Source of the DNA: Bacillota bacterium
Lineage (GTDB): Bacteria > Bacillota > Clostridia > Christensenellales > Aristaeellaceae
Reading direction: 5' to 3'
Length of the DNA stretch: 64,000 bases
Assembly: GCA_023404345.1 (NCBI GenBank)
Contig: JAEYCB010000003.1
Location: 62,001-126,000 of the forward strand
Part shown: positions 1 to 7,801 of the stretch, one piece after another
How the letters are laid out: every line of letters begins with the position of its first letter
How positions within the stretch are numbered: position 1 is the first letter of the stretch
Notes under the pieces: generated by a model
Database searches by the model: none
Told to the model about the DNA's origin: nothing
The model's input: only the letters and a program-made list of their open reading frames with translations
Made by a program: the position numbers and the translations under genes

Positions 1-866
1 TTCATAATGCCAATGCCGCCTACCAGCAGCGAAATTGCCGCAATGCCGCCCAGCATGAGGGTGAGGGTGTTGGTGGTTTCACTGAGGGTGGAGAGCATCT
101 CGGTCTGGTTAAAGACGCTGTACTGCGTGCCGAAGGAACGGGTATTGTAGTTTTCAAACGCCTTTTCGAGGTAGCTTTCCACCGCGGCCTGCGCCTGCTC
201 AACCTGGGCCGAAGAGGCCGCCGACACATAGAACGAGGAAATGGTAGTCTGGTTGGAAAGGCGCTGGGCCAGGGTAAATGGAATCAGAATCTGGTTATCG
301 TTGCTGCCCGACGCGCTGGAACCCACCGCTTCCAGCACGCCCACCACGGTGATGGTGTATCCGTTGAGCGAAAAGGTCTCACCCACGGCGTGCGTGGTGC
401 CGTACATCTCCGTGGCCGCCTCCGCTCCGATCACCGCCACGAAGCTTCGGTTGTCGATATCGGGCTGCTGGAGGAAGCGGCCCTCCGCCACGGTCCAGTT
501 GCGGATGCTCTCATAGCCGGGCGTGGTGCCCTGCACCACCCCGTCGTCATAGGTGGTTGCGCCCGCCTTGACGGTGCCGCTGACGCTGGAAACAGGGGCC
601 ACGTAGGAGATGGCCTCGTTCTGCGCCAGCTCGTTGAGGCTGTCAAGGTCGATGGGGTTCATGCGGCGGGCGTTGATGTTGGCGGTGATGAGGTTGGTGC
701 CCATGCCTTCGATGCTCTCGACCACGGAGCTGTTGGCCCCCTGTCCGATGGAGACCAGTACCACGATGGCCACCACACCGATCACCACGCCAAGGATGGT
801 GAGAAACGAGCGCATCTTGTTGCCCGCGATGGCTTTGACGGCCATCTTAAACGACTGGTAGATCAT
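1..866 (-). CDS. ABC transporter permease, MacB/FtsX type (partial, C-terminus beyond window)
   Basis: Reading the minus strand from ATG at 866 gives an open frame of 288 codons that runs off the left edge without a stop. It begins MIYQSFKMAVKAIAGNKMRS followed by a hydrophobic segment, the classic MacB start. A long extracytoplasmic domain follows, and a second membrane segment begins close to the edge. The start overlaps the end of the ATPase gene (stop at 847) by 20 bases, so the two are translationally coupled. Together with the adaptor at 1560-3167 this forms an ABC-type efflux or mechanotransmission system at the cell membrane; the substrate cannot be read from the sequence. Only the C-terminal membrane segments are missing. 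Confidence 0.9.
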   Translation of the reverse strand, partial: MIYQSFKMAVKAIAGNKMRSFLTILGVVIGVVAIVVLVSIGQGANSSVVESIEGMGTNLITANINARRMNPIDLDSLNELAQNEAISYVAPVSSVSGTVKAGATTYDDGVVQGTTPGYESIRNWTVAEGRFLQQPDIDNRSFVAVIGAEAATEMYGTTHAVGETFSLNGYTITVVGVLEAVGSSASGSNDNQILIPFTLAQRLSNQTTISSFYVSAASSAQVEQAQAAVESYLEKAFENYNTRSFGTQYSVFNQTEMLSTLSETTNTLTLMLGGIAAISLLVGGIGIM

Positions 867-1545
867 CCTTCGGCACCTCCTGATTCTCGTAGAGCCGTCC
901 GTCCTCAATGCGGATGACGCGCTCGGCGCTTTGGGCCACCTTGGGGTCGTGCGTGATAAGCACGATGGTGTTGCCCGCCTGATGCAGCTCGCGGAAGATC
1001 TGCAAAATTTCCAGGCCGGTTTTTTTATCCAGGTTGCCGGTGGGCTCGTCGGCCAGAATCAGCGAGGGCTTTACCGCAATGGCCCGCGCGATGGCGCAGC
1101 GCTGCTGCTGGCCGCCGGAGAGCTGCGTGGGACGGTGTTTCATGCGTTTTCCAAGGCCTACGCGCTCCAGCGCCTCACGCGCCGCCGCGCGCCGCTGTGA
1201 AACGCCCACACCCTGATAGATCAGGGGCAGCTCGACGTTTTCCAGTGCGGAAAGCTTGGGCAGGAGGTTGAACCCCTGAAAGATGAAGCCGATCTGCTGG
1301 TTGCGGATGCGGGCGAGCTGCCGCTCGCGGTACTTCTGGATGGGCTTGTCATTGAGCATATAGCTGCCGCTGTCGGCGGTGTCCAGGCAGCCGATGATGT
1401 TCATCAGCGTGCTCTTGCCGCTGCCTGAAGGGCCGATGATGGCCACGTATTCGCCCTTGTCCACGTGCAGGGAAATATGGTTGAGCGCATAGATGGTTTC
1501 TCCGCCCAGGGTGTAGCGCTTGACCACGTCCGTCATGTCAATCAT
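847..1545 (-). CDS. ABC transporter ATP-binding protein, MacB/LolD type
   Basis: The 232-residue protein is a complete nucleotide-binding domain. It has Walker A (GPSGSGKST, about residues 39-47), the signature LSGGQQQR (about 142-149) and Walker B followed by DEPTGNLD (about 166-173), which is typical of the MacB/LolD subfamily. It powers the permease encoded downstream, whose start it overlaps. It lies 14 bases after the adaptor gene, so transcription order is adaptor, ATPase, permease. In Gram-positives such triads export antimicrobial peptides or other amphiphiles. Substrate is unknown. Confidence 0.95.
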   Translation of the reverse strand: MIDMTDVVKRYTLGGETIYALNHISLHVDKGEYVAIIGPSGSGKSTLMNIIGCLDTADSGSYMLNDKPIQKYRERQLARIRNQQIGFIFQGFNLLPKLSALENVELPLIYQGVGVSQRRAAAREALERVGLGKRMKHRPTQLSGGQQQRCAIARAIAVKPSLILADEPTGNLDKKTGLEILQIFRELHQAGNTIVLITHDPKVAQSAERVIRIEDGRLYENQEVPKDDLPVV

Positions 1546-1559
1546 GCTGCTGCGCCCCC

Positions 1560-3167
1560 TCAGTTGCCGCGCGTCCGGCCGCCGCCCGCGGGCGCTCCGC
1601 CGCCGGCCGGCATACCGCCGTCAAACGAACCGCCAGGCATGCCACCGCCCATATCCATCATCATGCCGCCCATGCTGTTTTCGCGGCTGTCTGTGGTGGA
1701 GGTACTGGCCTCGCGGGTGATGAGCACCACGTCGCCTTCGCTCAGGCCACTGAGAACCTCGGCATAGTTTTCGTCGCTCAGGCCGGTTTCCACAGTGGTG
1801 CGCACGCCGGGTTCACCCTCGGCCGCGCTGTCGGACTTGAGCCATACATAGCTTTCCCCACGCGAGGTGTTCAGCGCCGCGATAGGCACCAGCAGCACGT
1901 TTTCACGCTCCTCCACCAGAATGGTGGCGGTGCCGTTCATGCCCAGCTTGAGCTGGTCGTCGCCCTCGATGGTAAGGGTCACGTCATATACGGTTACGCC
2001 GCTGGTGGCGGTGCCGATCTGGCTGATCTTGCTGACCGTGCCCGCATAGGTATGGTCGGTGATGGCGTCCATGGCCAGTTCCACGTTCTGCCCGACCTCA
2101 ACGCTGGTGATGTCCAGCTCATCCACGCTGACGACCATTTCCTTTTCGTCGCCCACGTAGAGGGACACCAACACCGTATCGGCGGCCTGCTCGGTGGCCG
2201 AAGCCGCCACGATGGAGGCTACGATGCCGTCCTGGGGCGCGGTGATGGCGCCGGAGTCGCGCAGGGCCTTCATCTCCTTGATCTGCGCCATCTGCTGGGC
2301 GCGGGTTTCCAGCAGCGCCTGATAGCTGTCGCTGACCGGCACGTTGATCAGGTAGCAGATGCGGTTGCCCTCCCACTTGCGGTCGTTTTCTTCAATAAAC
2401 ACGCTGTGGATGTAACCCTTTTCGGAGGTGGTCAGCTCATAGGGCATGTGGATATGCGCCATAGCCGTGCCCAGGCTTTCGCCCTTATAGGTGATCTCCA
2501 CCTCGCCGCCCTCCTCGCTGTAGGCGTCGGAGAAGGTGATGGTGGCCGTGCCATTTTCAAGCGCGCGCACGGTGCCGTCCAGCACGACGTTGCCCACCTT
2601 GACGGTCACGGTGTCGTCAATCTCCCAGTCCTCCTGAGCGGGGAATTCCACGTACATCCACCCATCCAGGGACAGAAGGACGATTGCGCCGTACTGCTCC
2701 ATCACGTCCTGAATATAGGCGTCCTCAGTGAGATAAACCTCCTTGATACAGCCATACTGCGGCATCTTGAGATACGTCGTGGAGGAATAGTCCCCCGCCA
2801 GCGTGGCGATTTCCGTTTCGGTTGTCTCTAGCTCCGTTTCAAGGGTTTCAATGGTGGTTTGCAGGGCCACGGCATCAATGTTCAAAAGCGGCTGCCCGGC
2901 GGTCACGGTATCGCCCGCCTCCACCAGAGAATCCGTCACCGTCACGGCGTAGTCCAGCGCCACATCATCGGTCTGACTGATGGACAACGTGCCCGTGCCT
3001 GTGACCGTTTTGGAAAGGGAGCCGGTAGAAACGGTATATTCCGTATAGGTGCTGCCGCCCGTGGCCTGCGTGGCCACAGCCTGCCGTGACTGGTAATACC
3101 GGTAGCCAAAGAATCCTGCGGCGGCCAGAACCACCAGCACCGCCAGTGTTTTGAGGACCTTCTTCAT
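1560..3167 (-). CDS. MacA/HlyD-like membrane fusion (adaptor) protein
   Basis: I chose ATG at 3167 (535 residues) because AGGAGG lies nine bases upstream and the protein then begins with MKKVLKTLAVLVVLAAAGFF, an N-terminal membrane anchor. The frame is open 34 codons further upstream without a matching site. A first lipoyl-like half (about residues 40-105), an unusually long middle section, a short coiled region (about 300-315), the second lipoyl half and beta-barrel regions follow in order. The middle section (about 135-290) contains what look like extra SH3-like beta segments in place of the usual long helical hairpin. The C-terminus is a low-complexity Gly/Met/Pro tail with MGGMMMDMGGGM. 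It is the first gene of the efflux operon and probably couples the MacB-like pump to an extracellular substrate. Confidence 0.88.
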   Translation of the reverse strand: MKKVLKTLAVLVVLAAAGFFGYRYYQSRQAVATQATGGSTYTEYTVSTGSLSKTVTGTGTLSISQTDDVALDYAVTVTDSLVEAGDTVTAGQPLLNIDAVALQTTIETLETELETTETEIATLAGDYSSTTYLKMPQYGCIKEVYLTEDAYIQDVMEQYGAIVLLSLDGWMYVEFPAQEDWEIDDTVTVKVGNVVLDGTVRALENGTATITFSDAYSEEGGEVEITYKGESLGTAMAHIHMPYELTTSEKGYIHSVFIEENDRKWEGNRICYLINVPVSDSYQALLETRAQQMAQIKEMKALRDSGAITAPQDGIVASIVAASATEQAADTVLVSLYVGDEKEMVVSVDELDITSVEVGQNVELAMDAITDHTYAGTVSKISQIGTATSGVTVYDVTLTIEGDDQLKLGMNGTATILVEERENVLLVPIAALNTSRGESYVWLKSDSAAEGEPGVRTTVETGLSDENYAEVLSGLSEGDVVLITREASTSTTDSRENSMGGMMMDMGGGMPGGSFDGGMPAGGGAPAGGGRTRGN

Positions 3168-3278
3168 GGGAAAAAACCTCCTGCCATCAGGCATGCTTGT
3201 TTGCTGCCGCTTTATGGTATCGGTCCTACCTTTGCAACGCATGACGGTTTTGTGAAAATTGGGTGTCAAAAGCAGCAG

Positions 3279-3301
3279 AAAAAAAGCCCCTTAAAAGGGG
3301 C
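3279..3301 (-). terminator. Rho-independent terminator
   Basis: The stem GCCCCTT/AAGGGGC (3286-3301) is followed on the minus strand by seven T residues (A run 3279-3285). It would end leftward transcription from the DUF2812/PadR operon before the adaptor gene. The same sequence forms the left end of the inverted-repeat element described next. Confidence 0.75.
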
Positions 3302-3673
3302 ACAGACTGTCAAAAAACATTTAATAAGAGGTTTGGAGGGCCGCAGCCCTCCAAGTGAAATCCGAATTCCCGGTGCCTTCCCCAAATCTTCGATTTGGAG
3401 AAGGCATCCCGCGCTCGCGCGGGACAGGCTGCCCGCTTCCGGCGGGCGGCCTGTCTCGCCGACATGTGCGGTGGATTCGGAAGCCTTGCGCAGCAAGGTT
3501 TCCCTGCGCGTTTCCCCGACCGCGCTGAACGCGACCCAAAGGCGTGAGCAAATACAAGGGCTGCGCGCGGCCAGCGCACAGAACGCCGATATTTGCGAGG
3601 AGGGGAAACGTGTTCTGTCGGAAAAGATCACCGCAGGCGAGCTTTTTCGACACGCTGAAGCTCCTTAAAAGGG
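3286..3673. repeat. Hairpin-rich intergenic element bounded by imperfect inverted repeats
   Basis: This 390-base stretch has no credible gene. Its ends are imperfect inverted repeats: the left end read on the minus strand (TTTTTTGACAGTCTG, then CCCCTTTTAAGGGG) matches the right end on the plus strand (TTTTTCGACACGCTGA, then CTCCTTAAAAGGG, 3643-3673). Inside are closely packed hairpins: 3333-3354 (9-bp stem), 3375-3405, 3407-3424, 3424-3454 and 3484-3498. There is also a wider pairing of CGTTTCCCC (3509-3517) with GGGGAAACG (3602-3610). The layout fits a MITE-like or other dispersed palindromic repeat, or a structured RNA. ORFs crossing it on either strand are by-products of the palindromes. 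Confidence 0.6.
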
Positions 3674-3702
3674 ATAAATTGTATTCCCAGATGCATTGAA
3701 CC

Positions 3703-4245
3703 CTATTTCCCATTCATCCGCTTCCAGAACTGAACGCCGAATTTCATAAACGCGGCGACGTAAGCGGCCAGAAGCAGCAGGTACACCACCGTCACAAACC
3801 GGCTGAAAGGCTCTGTCCGCTGTCCTTCGATGATCAGCACTGGCACGATCACCAGCAGCAAAATGGCCATGAGCGGCAGCATGCGTCCCTTGAGCACCCT
3901 CTCCATCATTTCCAGTCGGGATGCGTCATCACAGAAGATTTCCGCGTCGCGCTCCGAGGCAGGCGCGGGCTTGCGGAAATAGCTGTATCCCACATAATCC
4001 TGCACATACTCCCAGCCGCAGTCGCGGAACATCTGCACATATTCCTCGCGGTGCGCGCGGCCCTCCGGGTTGTAGTCCAGCCGGTACACCACCTCCTGCG
4101 GCTCGCAGCGTTCAAAGCTGTACAGGCCCAGCAGCCTCACCCCTGTAAACCGCCAGCCCTCCCGGTGCCGCCGGCTCAGATATTCTTCTTCCTTTTCCCA
4201 TTCGGCCACGGTAAAAAACCGAAACTCCGTCTTTCTCTCCCGCAT
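3703..4245 (-). CDS. DUF2812 domain membrane protein
   Basis: The 180-residue protein has a soluble N-terminal half with the aromatic pattern of DUF2812 (FRFFTVAEWEKEEEYLSRRH, GWRF, a YRLDYNP segment, and DCGWEYVQDYVGYSYFRK). Two membrane helices follow (about residues 121-139 and 149-168) with a basic C-terminus. It starts two bases after the PadR-type regulator stops, which is the usual PadR-DUF2812 pairing in Firmicutes. The biochemical role of the family is unknown; the pairing suggests that PadR controls its amount. Confidence 0.88.
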   Translation of the reverse strand: MRERKTEFRFFTVAEWEKEEEYLSRRHREGWRFTGVRLLGLYSFERCEPQEVVYRLDYNPEGRAHREEYVQMFRDCGWEYVQDYVGYSYFRKPAPASERDAEIFCDDASRLEMMERVLKGRMLPLMAILLLVIVPVLIIEGQRTEPFSRFVTVVYLLLLAAYVAAFMKFGVQFWKRMNGK

Positions 4246-4247
4246 GC

Positions 4248-4562
4248 TCAGCGCGCCTCCCTCATGGTTTGATACAGCCGCTCGATTCGCTTCATCTCCA
4301 ACTCCAAAACCTCCGTGCCCAGCGGCGTAATCTCATAGATCCTTCGCTTTTCCTCCTCCCGGACAAAGTAGATCAGTCCGTCCTTTTCCATCTTGGACAG
4401 GCTGCCGTACATCGTGCCCGGACTTAAGCAGATTTCCCCATGGGTCAGGTCCTTCACCTTCTGCACGATGCCGTATCCGTGCTGCTGCTCACGAAGACAC
4501 AGTAGAATGTAAAACCCGGTTTCCGTCATCGGCACATACACCTTGCGAATATGCGCGTCCAT
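4248..4562 (-). CDS. PadR family transcriptional regulator
   Basis: The start is placed at ATG 4562 (104 residues, MDAHIRKVYVPM), preceded by GGGAGG. The longer frame to 4658 would include the promoter. The protein is a small winged-helix of PadR type: GFYILLCLREQQHGYGI, then LSPGTMYGSLSKMEKDGLI as the recognition region, and a wing EEEKRRIYEITPLG. There is a short C-terminal helix for dimerisation. The promoter and two 15-base repeats directly upstream suggest that it represses its own operon, which includes the DUF2812 gene. Confidence 0.92.
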   Translation of the reverse strand: MDAHIRKVYVPMTETGFYILLCLREQQHGYGIVQKVKDLTHGEICLSPGTMYGSLSKMEKDGLIYFVREEEKRRIYEITPLGTEVLELEMKRIERLYQTMREAR

Positions 4563-4576
4563 GTCGCCACACCTCC

Positions 4577-4606
4577 CGCAGTACGATGCATCGCAGTACG
4601 ATGTAT
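4577..4606. repeat. Two tandem 15-bp repeats, likely PadR operator
   Basis: CGCAGTACGATGCAT (4577-4591) is followed immediately by CGCAGTACGATGTAT (4592-4606), differing at one base. The palindrome CGATGCATCG (4584-4593) spans the junction region. The pair sits between the -10 element and the ribosome binding site of the PadR-type gene, where a bound repressor would block transcription. Confidence 0.6.
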
Positions 4607-4613
4607 CGATTGA

Positions 4614-4643
4614 AGTATAGCACACTCCGGGCGTAGGCGTCAA
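4614..4643 (-). promoter_or_regulatory. Sigma-A-type promoter of padR-DUF2812
   Basis: On the minus strand TTGACG (4638-4643) and TATACT (4614-4619) are separated by 18 bases, close to the sigma-A consensus. The 15-bp tandem repeats begin eight bases downstream of the -10. Confidence 0.75.
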
Positions 4644-4658
4644 GCCCGACGGCATCAT

Positions 4659-4691
4659 AAAAAAGCGGGGCGCTTCGCAGGAAGCGCCCCG
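4659..4691 (-). terminator. Rho-independent terminator after the 4708-5340 gene
   Basis: GGGGCGCTTC and GAAGCGCCCC pair around a four-base loop (4667-4690), followed on the minus strand by a T run (4659-4664). It ends the upstream single-gene unit just before the padR promoter. Confidence 0.9.
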
Positions 4692-4707
4692 TCAAGTAAC
4701 ATAACCT

Positions 4708-5340
4708 TTACTGCATGTTGTCAATCAGCCACTGCATCAACTTGAGTGTGTTATCTATGTTGCCACCATTGGCCAACAGGCCCATCACGCAGCCTTCCGG
4801 GTTGATGCCATAGGCTGTCAATCCCGTTAGGCTGTCAGTAGGTATACCCATAAGATATTTCTTTCCGGTTTCAGGATCGGTCACATAGCCCGCGGACAGG
4901 TCGACATCGCCCGTTGACAACGCGCCGCTTTCAATATAGGGCGTCAGCTGTGCCATAGCCCCGCCGGAAGCCAGGTTTTGAAACTGCTCCCGCTCAAGCA
5001 TGTACAAATCTCCCTGCCCTGCGCTGGCCCACACCATCAGCTGCATATCGCCATAGGTCTGGTCATAGGCAATGGGTGTGAAGGTAACCTCCTCCATATC
5101 AGGAAACAGTTCAAGACGCAGCTGCTCCATCAGCGCATCCAGCTTTTCCTGTGTCTGTGAATCCACCAATCCCTGGCAGTACCATTCCACCTTGAGTTCT
5201 TCCGGACTGCGGTAGCGGGTAGTAGTATAAAGCAGGTTCCATCCGAAAACCGCCAGGCATACCAGCAGCAAATACTGCCACCAAGCGTAATGAAAATGGG
5301 TACGGATGCGTTCTCTGGTAATCGGTAGTCTCATAAGCAT
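4708..5340 (-). CDS. Membrane-anchored protein with substrate-binding-protein-like external domain
   Basis: The 210-residue protein has a basic N-terminus and one membrane helix (about residues 23-41). The rest lies outside the cell. Segments such as GQGDLYMLEREQFQNLASGG and a TPYIESG motif resemble part of family 1 extracellular solute-binding proteins, but the protein is far too short to be a complete one and has no lipobox. The start is ambiguous between ATG 5340 and ATG 5334, which share one GGAGG. It has its own promoter and terminator and follows the glycosyltransferase/deacetylase pair, so a link to that polysaccharide is possible. I do not recognise a named family. Confidence 0.65.
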   Translation of the reverse strand: MLMRLPITRERIRTHFHYAWWQYLLLVCLAVFGWNLLYTTTRYRSPEELKVEWYCQGLVDSQTQEKLDALMEQLRLELFPDMEEVTFTPIAYDQTYGDMQLMVWASAGQGDLYMLEREQFQNLASGGAMAQLTPYIESGALSTGDVDLSAGYVTDPETGKKYLMGIPTDSLTGLTAYGINPEGCVMGLLANGGNIDNTLKLMQWLIDNMQ

Positions 5341-5396
5341 TCATCCTCCGGACGGGCGAGCATGCATTCTTCGCGTGTTGCGCGAGCATTTGCGTT

Positions 5397-5425
5397 AGCA
5401 TAGCACAAGCGCCGGCTTTTTTCAA
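5397..5425 (-). promoter_or_regulatory. Predicted promoter of the 4708-5340 gene
   Basis: Minus-strand TTGAAA (5420-5425) and TATGCT (5397-5402) are 17 bases apart, upstream of the GGAGG site of the membrane-anchored protein. Confidence 0.6.
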
Positions 5426-5451
5426 GGCTCATTGCCCATCCCAGTGGCAGA

Positions 5452-5480
5452 CGCCCCGGCGGATATATGCCGCCGGGGCG
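5452..5480 (-). terminator. Strong hairpin after the deacetylase gene
   Basis: CGCCCCGGCGG (5452-5462) pairs perfectly with CCGCCGGGGCG (5470-5480) around a seven-base loop, just past the deacetylase stop. No T run follows, so it may be a weak terminator or an mRNA-stabilising hairpin. Confidence 0.5.
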
Positions 5481-5490
5481 CGCGGTTTCG

Positions 5491-6342
5491 TCAGTTCTGG
5501 CATTCCATCCAGCGCAGCACTTCCTCTGTGGTCAAAAATCCGGACCGGTTCAACCGCCCCATCAGATAAAGGCAGCCAGCGTCACGGCTGAGGCGGTTCA
5601 CATGCTCCTCACTGGTCAGGGTGGCCAGCATGCCCTGCCGCTTTAAAATAGGTTCGGCCAAGGGTTCGAGGCTTCCATAGGGATAGGCAAAAACCGGCTG
5701 AACCGGCACACCGGCCGTCGAACATAAATCCGTCATCTTCTGCAGGTCCTCCAGCACCACTCGTTCATATTCCTCCTCACTTTCGCAGGACAGCCGCGCC
5801 AGGCCGGACCGCCGGCAATAGACGTGCAGGTCCGCCGAATGGCTGATCAGCTCTACAAGCCCGCAATCCACCGCCTGCTTCAGTTCCTCCCAACTCATAA
5901 ACGAGGCACACGTTTCATGGCTTGCCTCCTCCGCCTGACGCCCGATGACCGATACGGCCGCGGGCACCTGATGCTCTTGCAGCAATGGAAGCGCCCCGGT
6001 AAAAAAGCTGCGGTATCCGTCGTCAAAAACCAACACCACCGGTTTTTCGGGCAATTCGCTCCCATCAAGCACATAACCCAGCACCGCCGATAGGGGTACA
6101 GGTGTGAAACCGTGTTCCTTAAAAGCAATCAGGTCCTGTTCCAGCTGTTCCACAGACAGGGTGTAATCATCCTGTTCCAAAGGATTGTGGGTAAGATCAT
6201 GGTACATCACAATGGGCAGGCGCAGGCCCTCTTCCTGCGCACAGGCCACCGTGCTTCCTGCCGTGAACAAAAGCGCCGCCAGTGCCGCTACCACAATCGT
6301 TAAAAACAGCATCATTCCGCAAAAACCTTTTGCATGAAACAT
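5491..6342 (-). CDS. Polysaccharide deacetylase family protein
   Basis: The 283-residue protein begins with a membrane anchor or signal sequence (about residues 9-35) and continues as a carbohydrate esterase family 4 domain. Visible motifs are YHD (47-49), FDDGY (106-110, with the catalytic Asp and a metal Asp), HSADLH (168-173, two metal His) and AYPYG (219-223). The family removes N-acetyl or O-acetyl groups from cell-surface sugars; the short form resembles IcaB/PgaB deacetylase domains. The ribosome binding site AGAAGG precedes the start. It lies 37 bases after the processive glycosyltransferase gene and is probably co-transcribed with it, so it likely trims that polymer outside the membrane. 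Confidence 0.9.
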   Translation of the reverse strand: MFHAKGFCGMMLFLTIVVAALAALLFTAGSTVACAQEEGLRLPIVMYHDLTHNPLEQDDYTLSVEQLEQDLIAFKEHGFTPVPLSAVLGYVLDGSELPEKPVVLVFDDGYRSFFTGALPLLQEHQVPAAVSVIGRQAEEASHETCASFMSWEELKQAVDCGLVELISHSADLHVYCRRSGLARLSCESEEEYERVVLEDLQKMTDLCSTAGVPVQPVFAYPYGSLEPLAEPILKRQGMLATLTSEEHVNRLSRDAGCLYLMGRLNRSGFLTTEEVLRWMECQN

Positions 6343-6379
6343 ATCATTTCCTTCTTTCCATAAAAATCAGTCCGAATCG

Positions 6380-7660
6380 TCACGTTTTCCAGCGCACCCG
6401 GCACCCCAGCAGCGCGCGGGCGTATCCGTCCAGCGAGCAGAGGGACTGCACCGGCTGAAACAGCACGGCAAAGCAGAGCAGTCCGGCGACGCTGTTTTTC
6501 ACGTGCACACCGGCAACCCGGTGCTGAAAGGCGTACACGCTGGCCATGACAACCGCCAGGGCCGGCAGTGTCAAAAGCGTCGCACCGCCCGCCAGCCAGG
6601 GCATGCCCAGCAGTGCCAGCACAATGCCCACCAGAAAGCCGAACACATACGCCAGATCAAGATAGAGAACCGACAGGTTCAGCGCCTCAAAGTAGCCTCC
6701 ATACAGCGTAGGTTGCTGCCAGGGTTTTACCGCATGCAGCCCCTCAAACATTCCCCTGGCCCAGCGTGCGCGCTGGCGCCAGAGGCCGCGCAGGGGGCGG
6801 GGTACCACTGTAAACTCTATCGCCCGCGGCTCATAGAGAGATAGACGGCCCAAGGCCAACAGCCGGTAGGTAAGCACGATGTCCTCGCCCGCTCCCTGCG
6901 TCCATCCGCCGATCTGTCTCACTGCGTGCGTTTCATAGGCGCTGAAGGCCCCCTGGGCCACCAAAGTCACGCCATAGCTTCCCTGATAGCGCTTCACGGC
7001 AGCAATGCTGATCAGGTAATCGTATATCTGCATCCTTCCCACCCAACTGTCCGTGCCGGCGGCCAGCAGGTTGCCCGCCACACAGGCAGCCCCGCTGCTT
7101 TCCCTTCTAGCCAGAATCGCTGCCAGCGCATTTTCTTCCAGCAGCGTATCTGCGTCCACGGTCACGAAAGCATCGGTACGGATGTGTGCCAGTCCCTCGT
7201 TTAGGGCGTTGGCCTTACCCGCTGCAGGGCACGATATCAGACGGATCATGCGGTCCGGGCGTACGAGTGATTGTTCCGCGCTTTCGATCTCCTGCCGGGT
7301 ATGGTCGTCAGATCCATTATCTACGCAGAGTATTTCAACGGGGGCCGCATAGCGCTGTGCCACCACGGCTTCTATGGTACGATAAATGGTTTTCTCCCCG
7401 TTTCGGGCACATATGAGCACGCTGACGGGAGCCGCCTTATCCTGCGGAGCGGTCGAGGGCCGGGCATGCATCATATTGGATAGAAACATGGCGCTGGTCA
7501 GATAGCCCGGCAGAAGCGCGATTCCCATGACCACCCATACGGTGTAGCACCATGGCAGTCTCTGCGCTGCCTCCCGGACCCAATATCCGGCAATAACGGA
7601 GAATAGCAGCAGCCATGTCAGCGCGCCCGCGGTGCTGATAACAAATGCTCGCCGCTTCAT
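6380..7660 (-). CDS. Processive family 2 glycosyltransferase, IcaA/PgaC-like
   Basis: Start at ATG 7660 (426 residues), preceded by GGGAGGG; the frame is open upstream but without a matching site. Two N-terminal membrane helices (about 7-28 and 38-60) precede a GT2 domain with Asp 114 in CVDNGSDD, DAD (169-171), GED (258-260) and QRARW (296-300). These are the four signatures of processive, membrane-embedded synthases such as those for poly-N-acetylglucosamine or hyaluronan. Further membrane helices close the protein. With the adjacent deacetylase it forms a minimal synthase/deacetylase pair, probably making a partly de-acetylated exopolysaccharide. The sugar is inferred, not shown. Confidence 0.88.
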   Translation of the reverse strand: MKRRAFVISTAGALTWLLLFSVIAGYWVREAAQRLPWCYTVWVVMGIALLPGYLTSAMFLSNMMHARPSTAPQDKAAPVSVLICARNGEKTIYRTIEAVVAQRYAAPVEILCVDNGSDDHTRQEIESAEQSLVRPDRMIRLISCPAAGKANALNEGLAHIRTDAFVTVDADTLLEENALAAILARRESSGAACVAGNLLAAGTDSWVGRMQIYDYLISIAAVKRYQGSYGVTLVAQGAFSAYETHAVRQIGGWTQGAGEDIVLTYRLLALGRLSLYEPRAIEFTVVPRPLRGLWRQRARWARGMFEGLHAVKPWQQPTLYGGYFEALNLSVLYLDLAYVFGFLVGIVLALLGMPWLAGGATLLTLPALAVVMASVYAFQHRVAGVHVKNSVAGLLCFAVLFQPVQSLCSLDGYARALLGCRVRWKT

Positions 7661-7768
7661 AATAACCCTCCCACGCATCCTATGGCGGCAGGCCACCAAG
7701 CGTTCAGCTTTTTTCCGCGTCCATGCCTTCTCCACGGGAGCAAAACATACCGCTGTGGCATAGGATGC

Positions 7769-7793
7769 CTGGGGACCATTCCCCAGAAGGAGG
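7769..7793 (+). promoter_or_regulatory. Small hairpin abutting a perfect Shine-Dalgarno
   Basis: CTGGGG (7769-7774) and CCCCAG (7781-7786) can pair. The 3' arm overlaps the first bases of AGAAGGAGG (7785-7793), the ribosome binding site that fixes ATG 7802. It could modulate initiation slightly. Confidence 0.35.
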
Positions 7794-7801
7794 TAACACA
7801 C

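Noticed and set aside
3201..3713. Several overlapping frames of 90-155 codons on both strands in the hairpin-rich gap
   Set aside because: They are created by the GC-rich palindromes, have no ribosome binding sites and no recognisable family; both strands are equally open.
5655..5675. GGTTCGAGGC resembling a tRNA T-arm
   Set aside because: Lies inside the deacetylase gene without acceptor or anticodon arms; no tRNA structure can be drawn.
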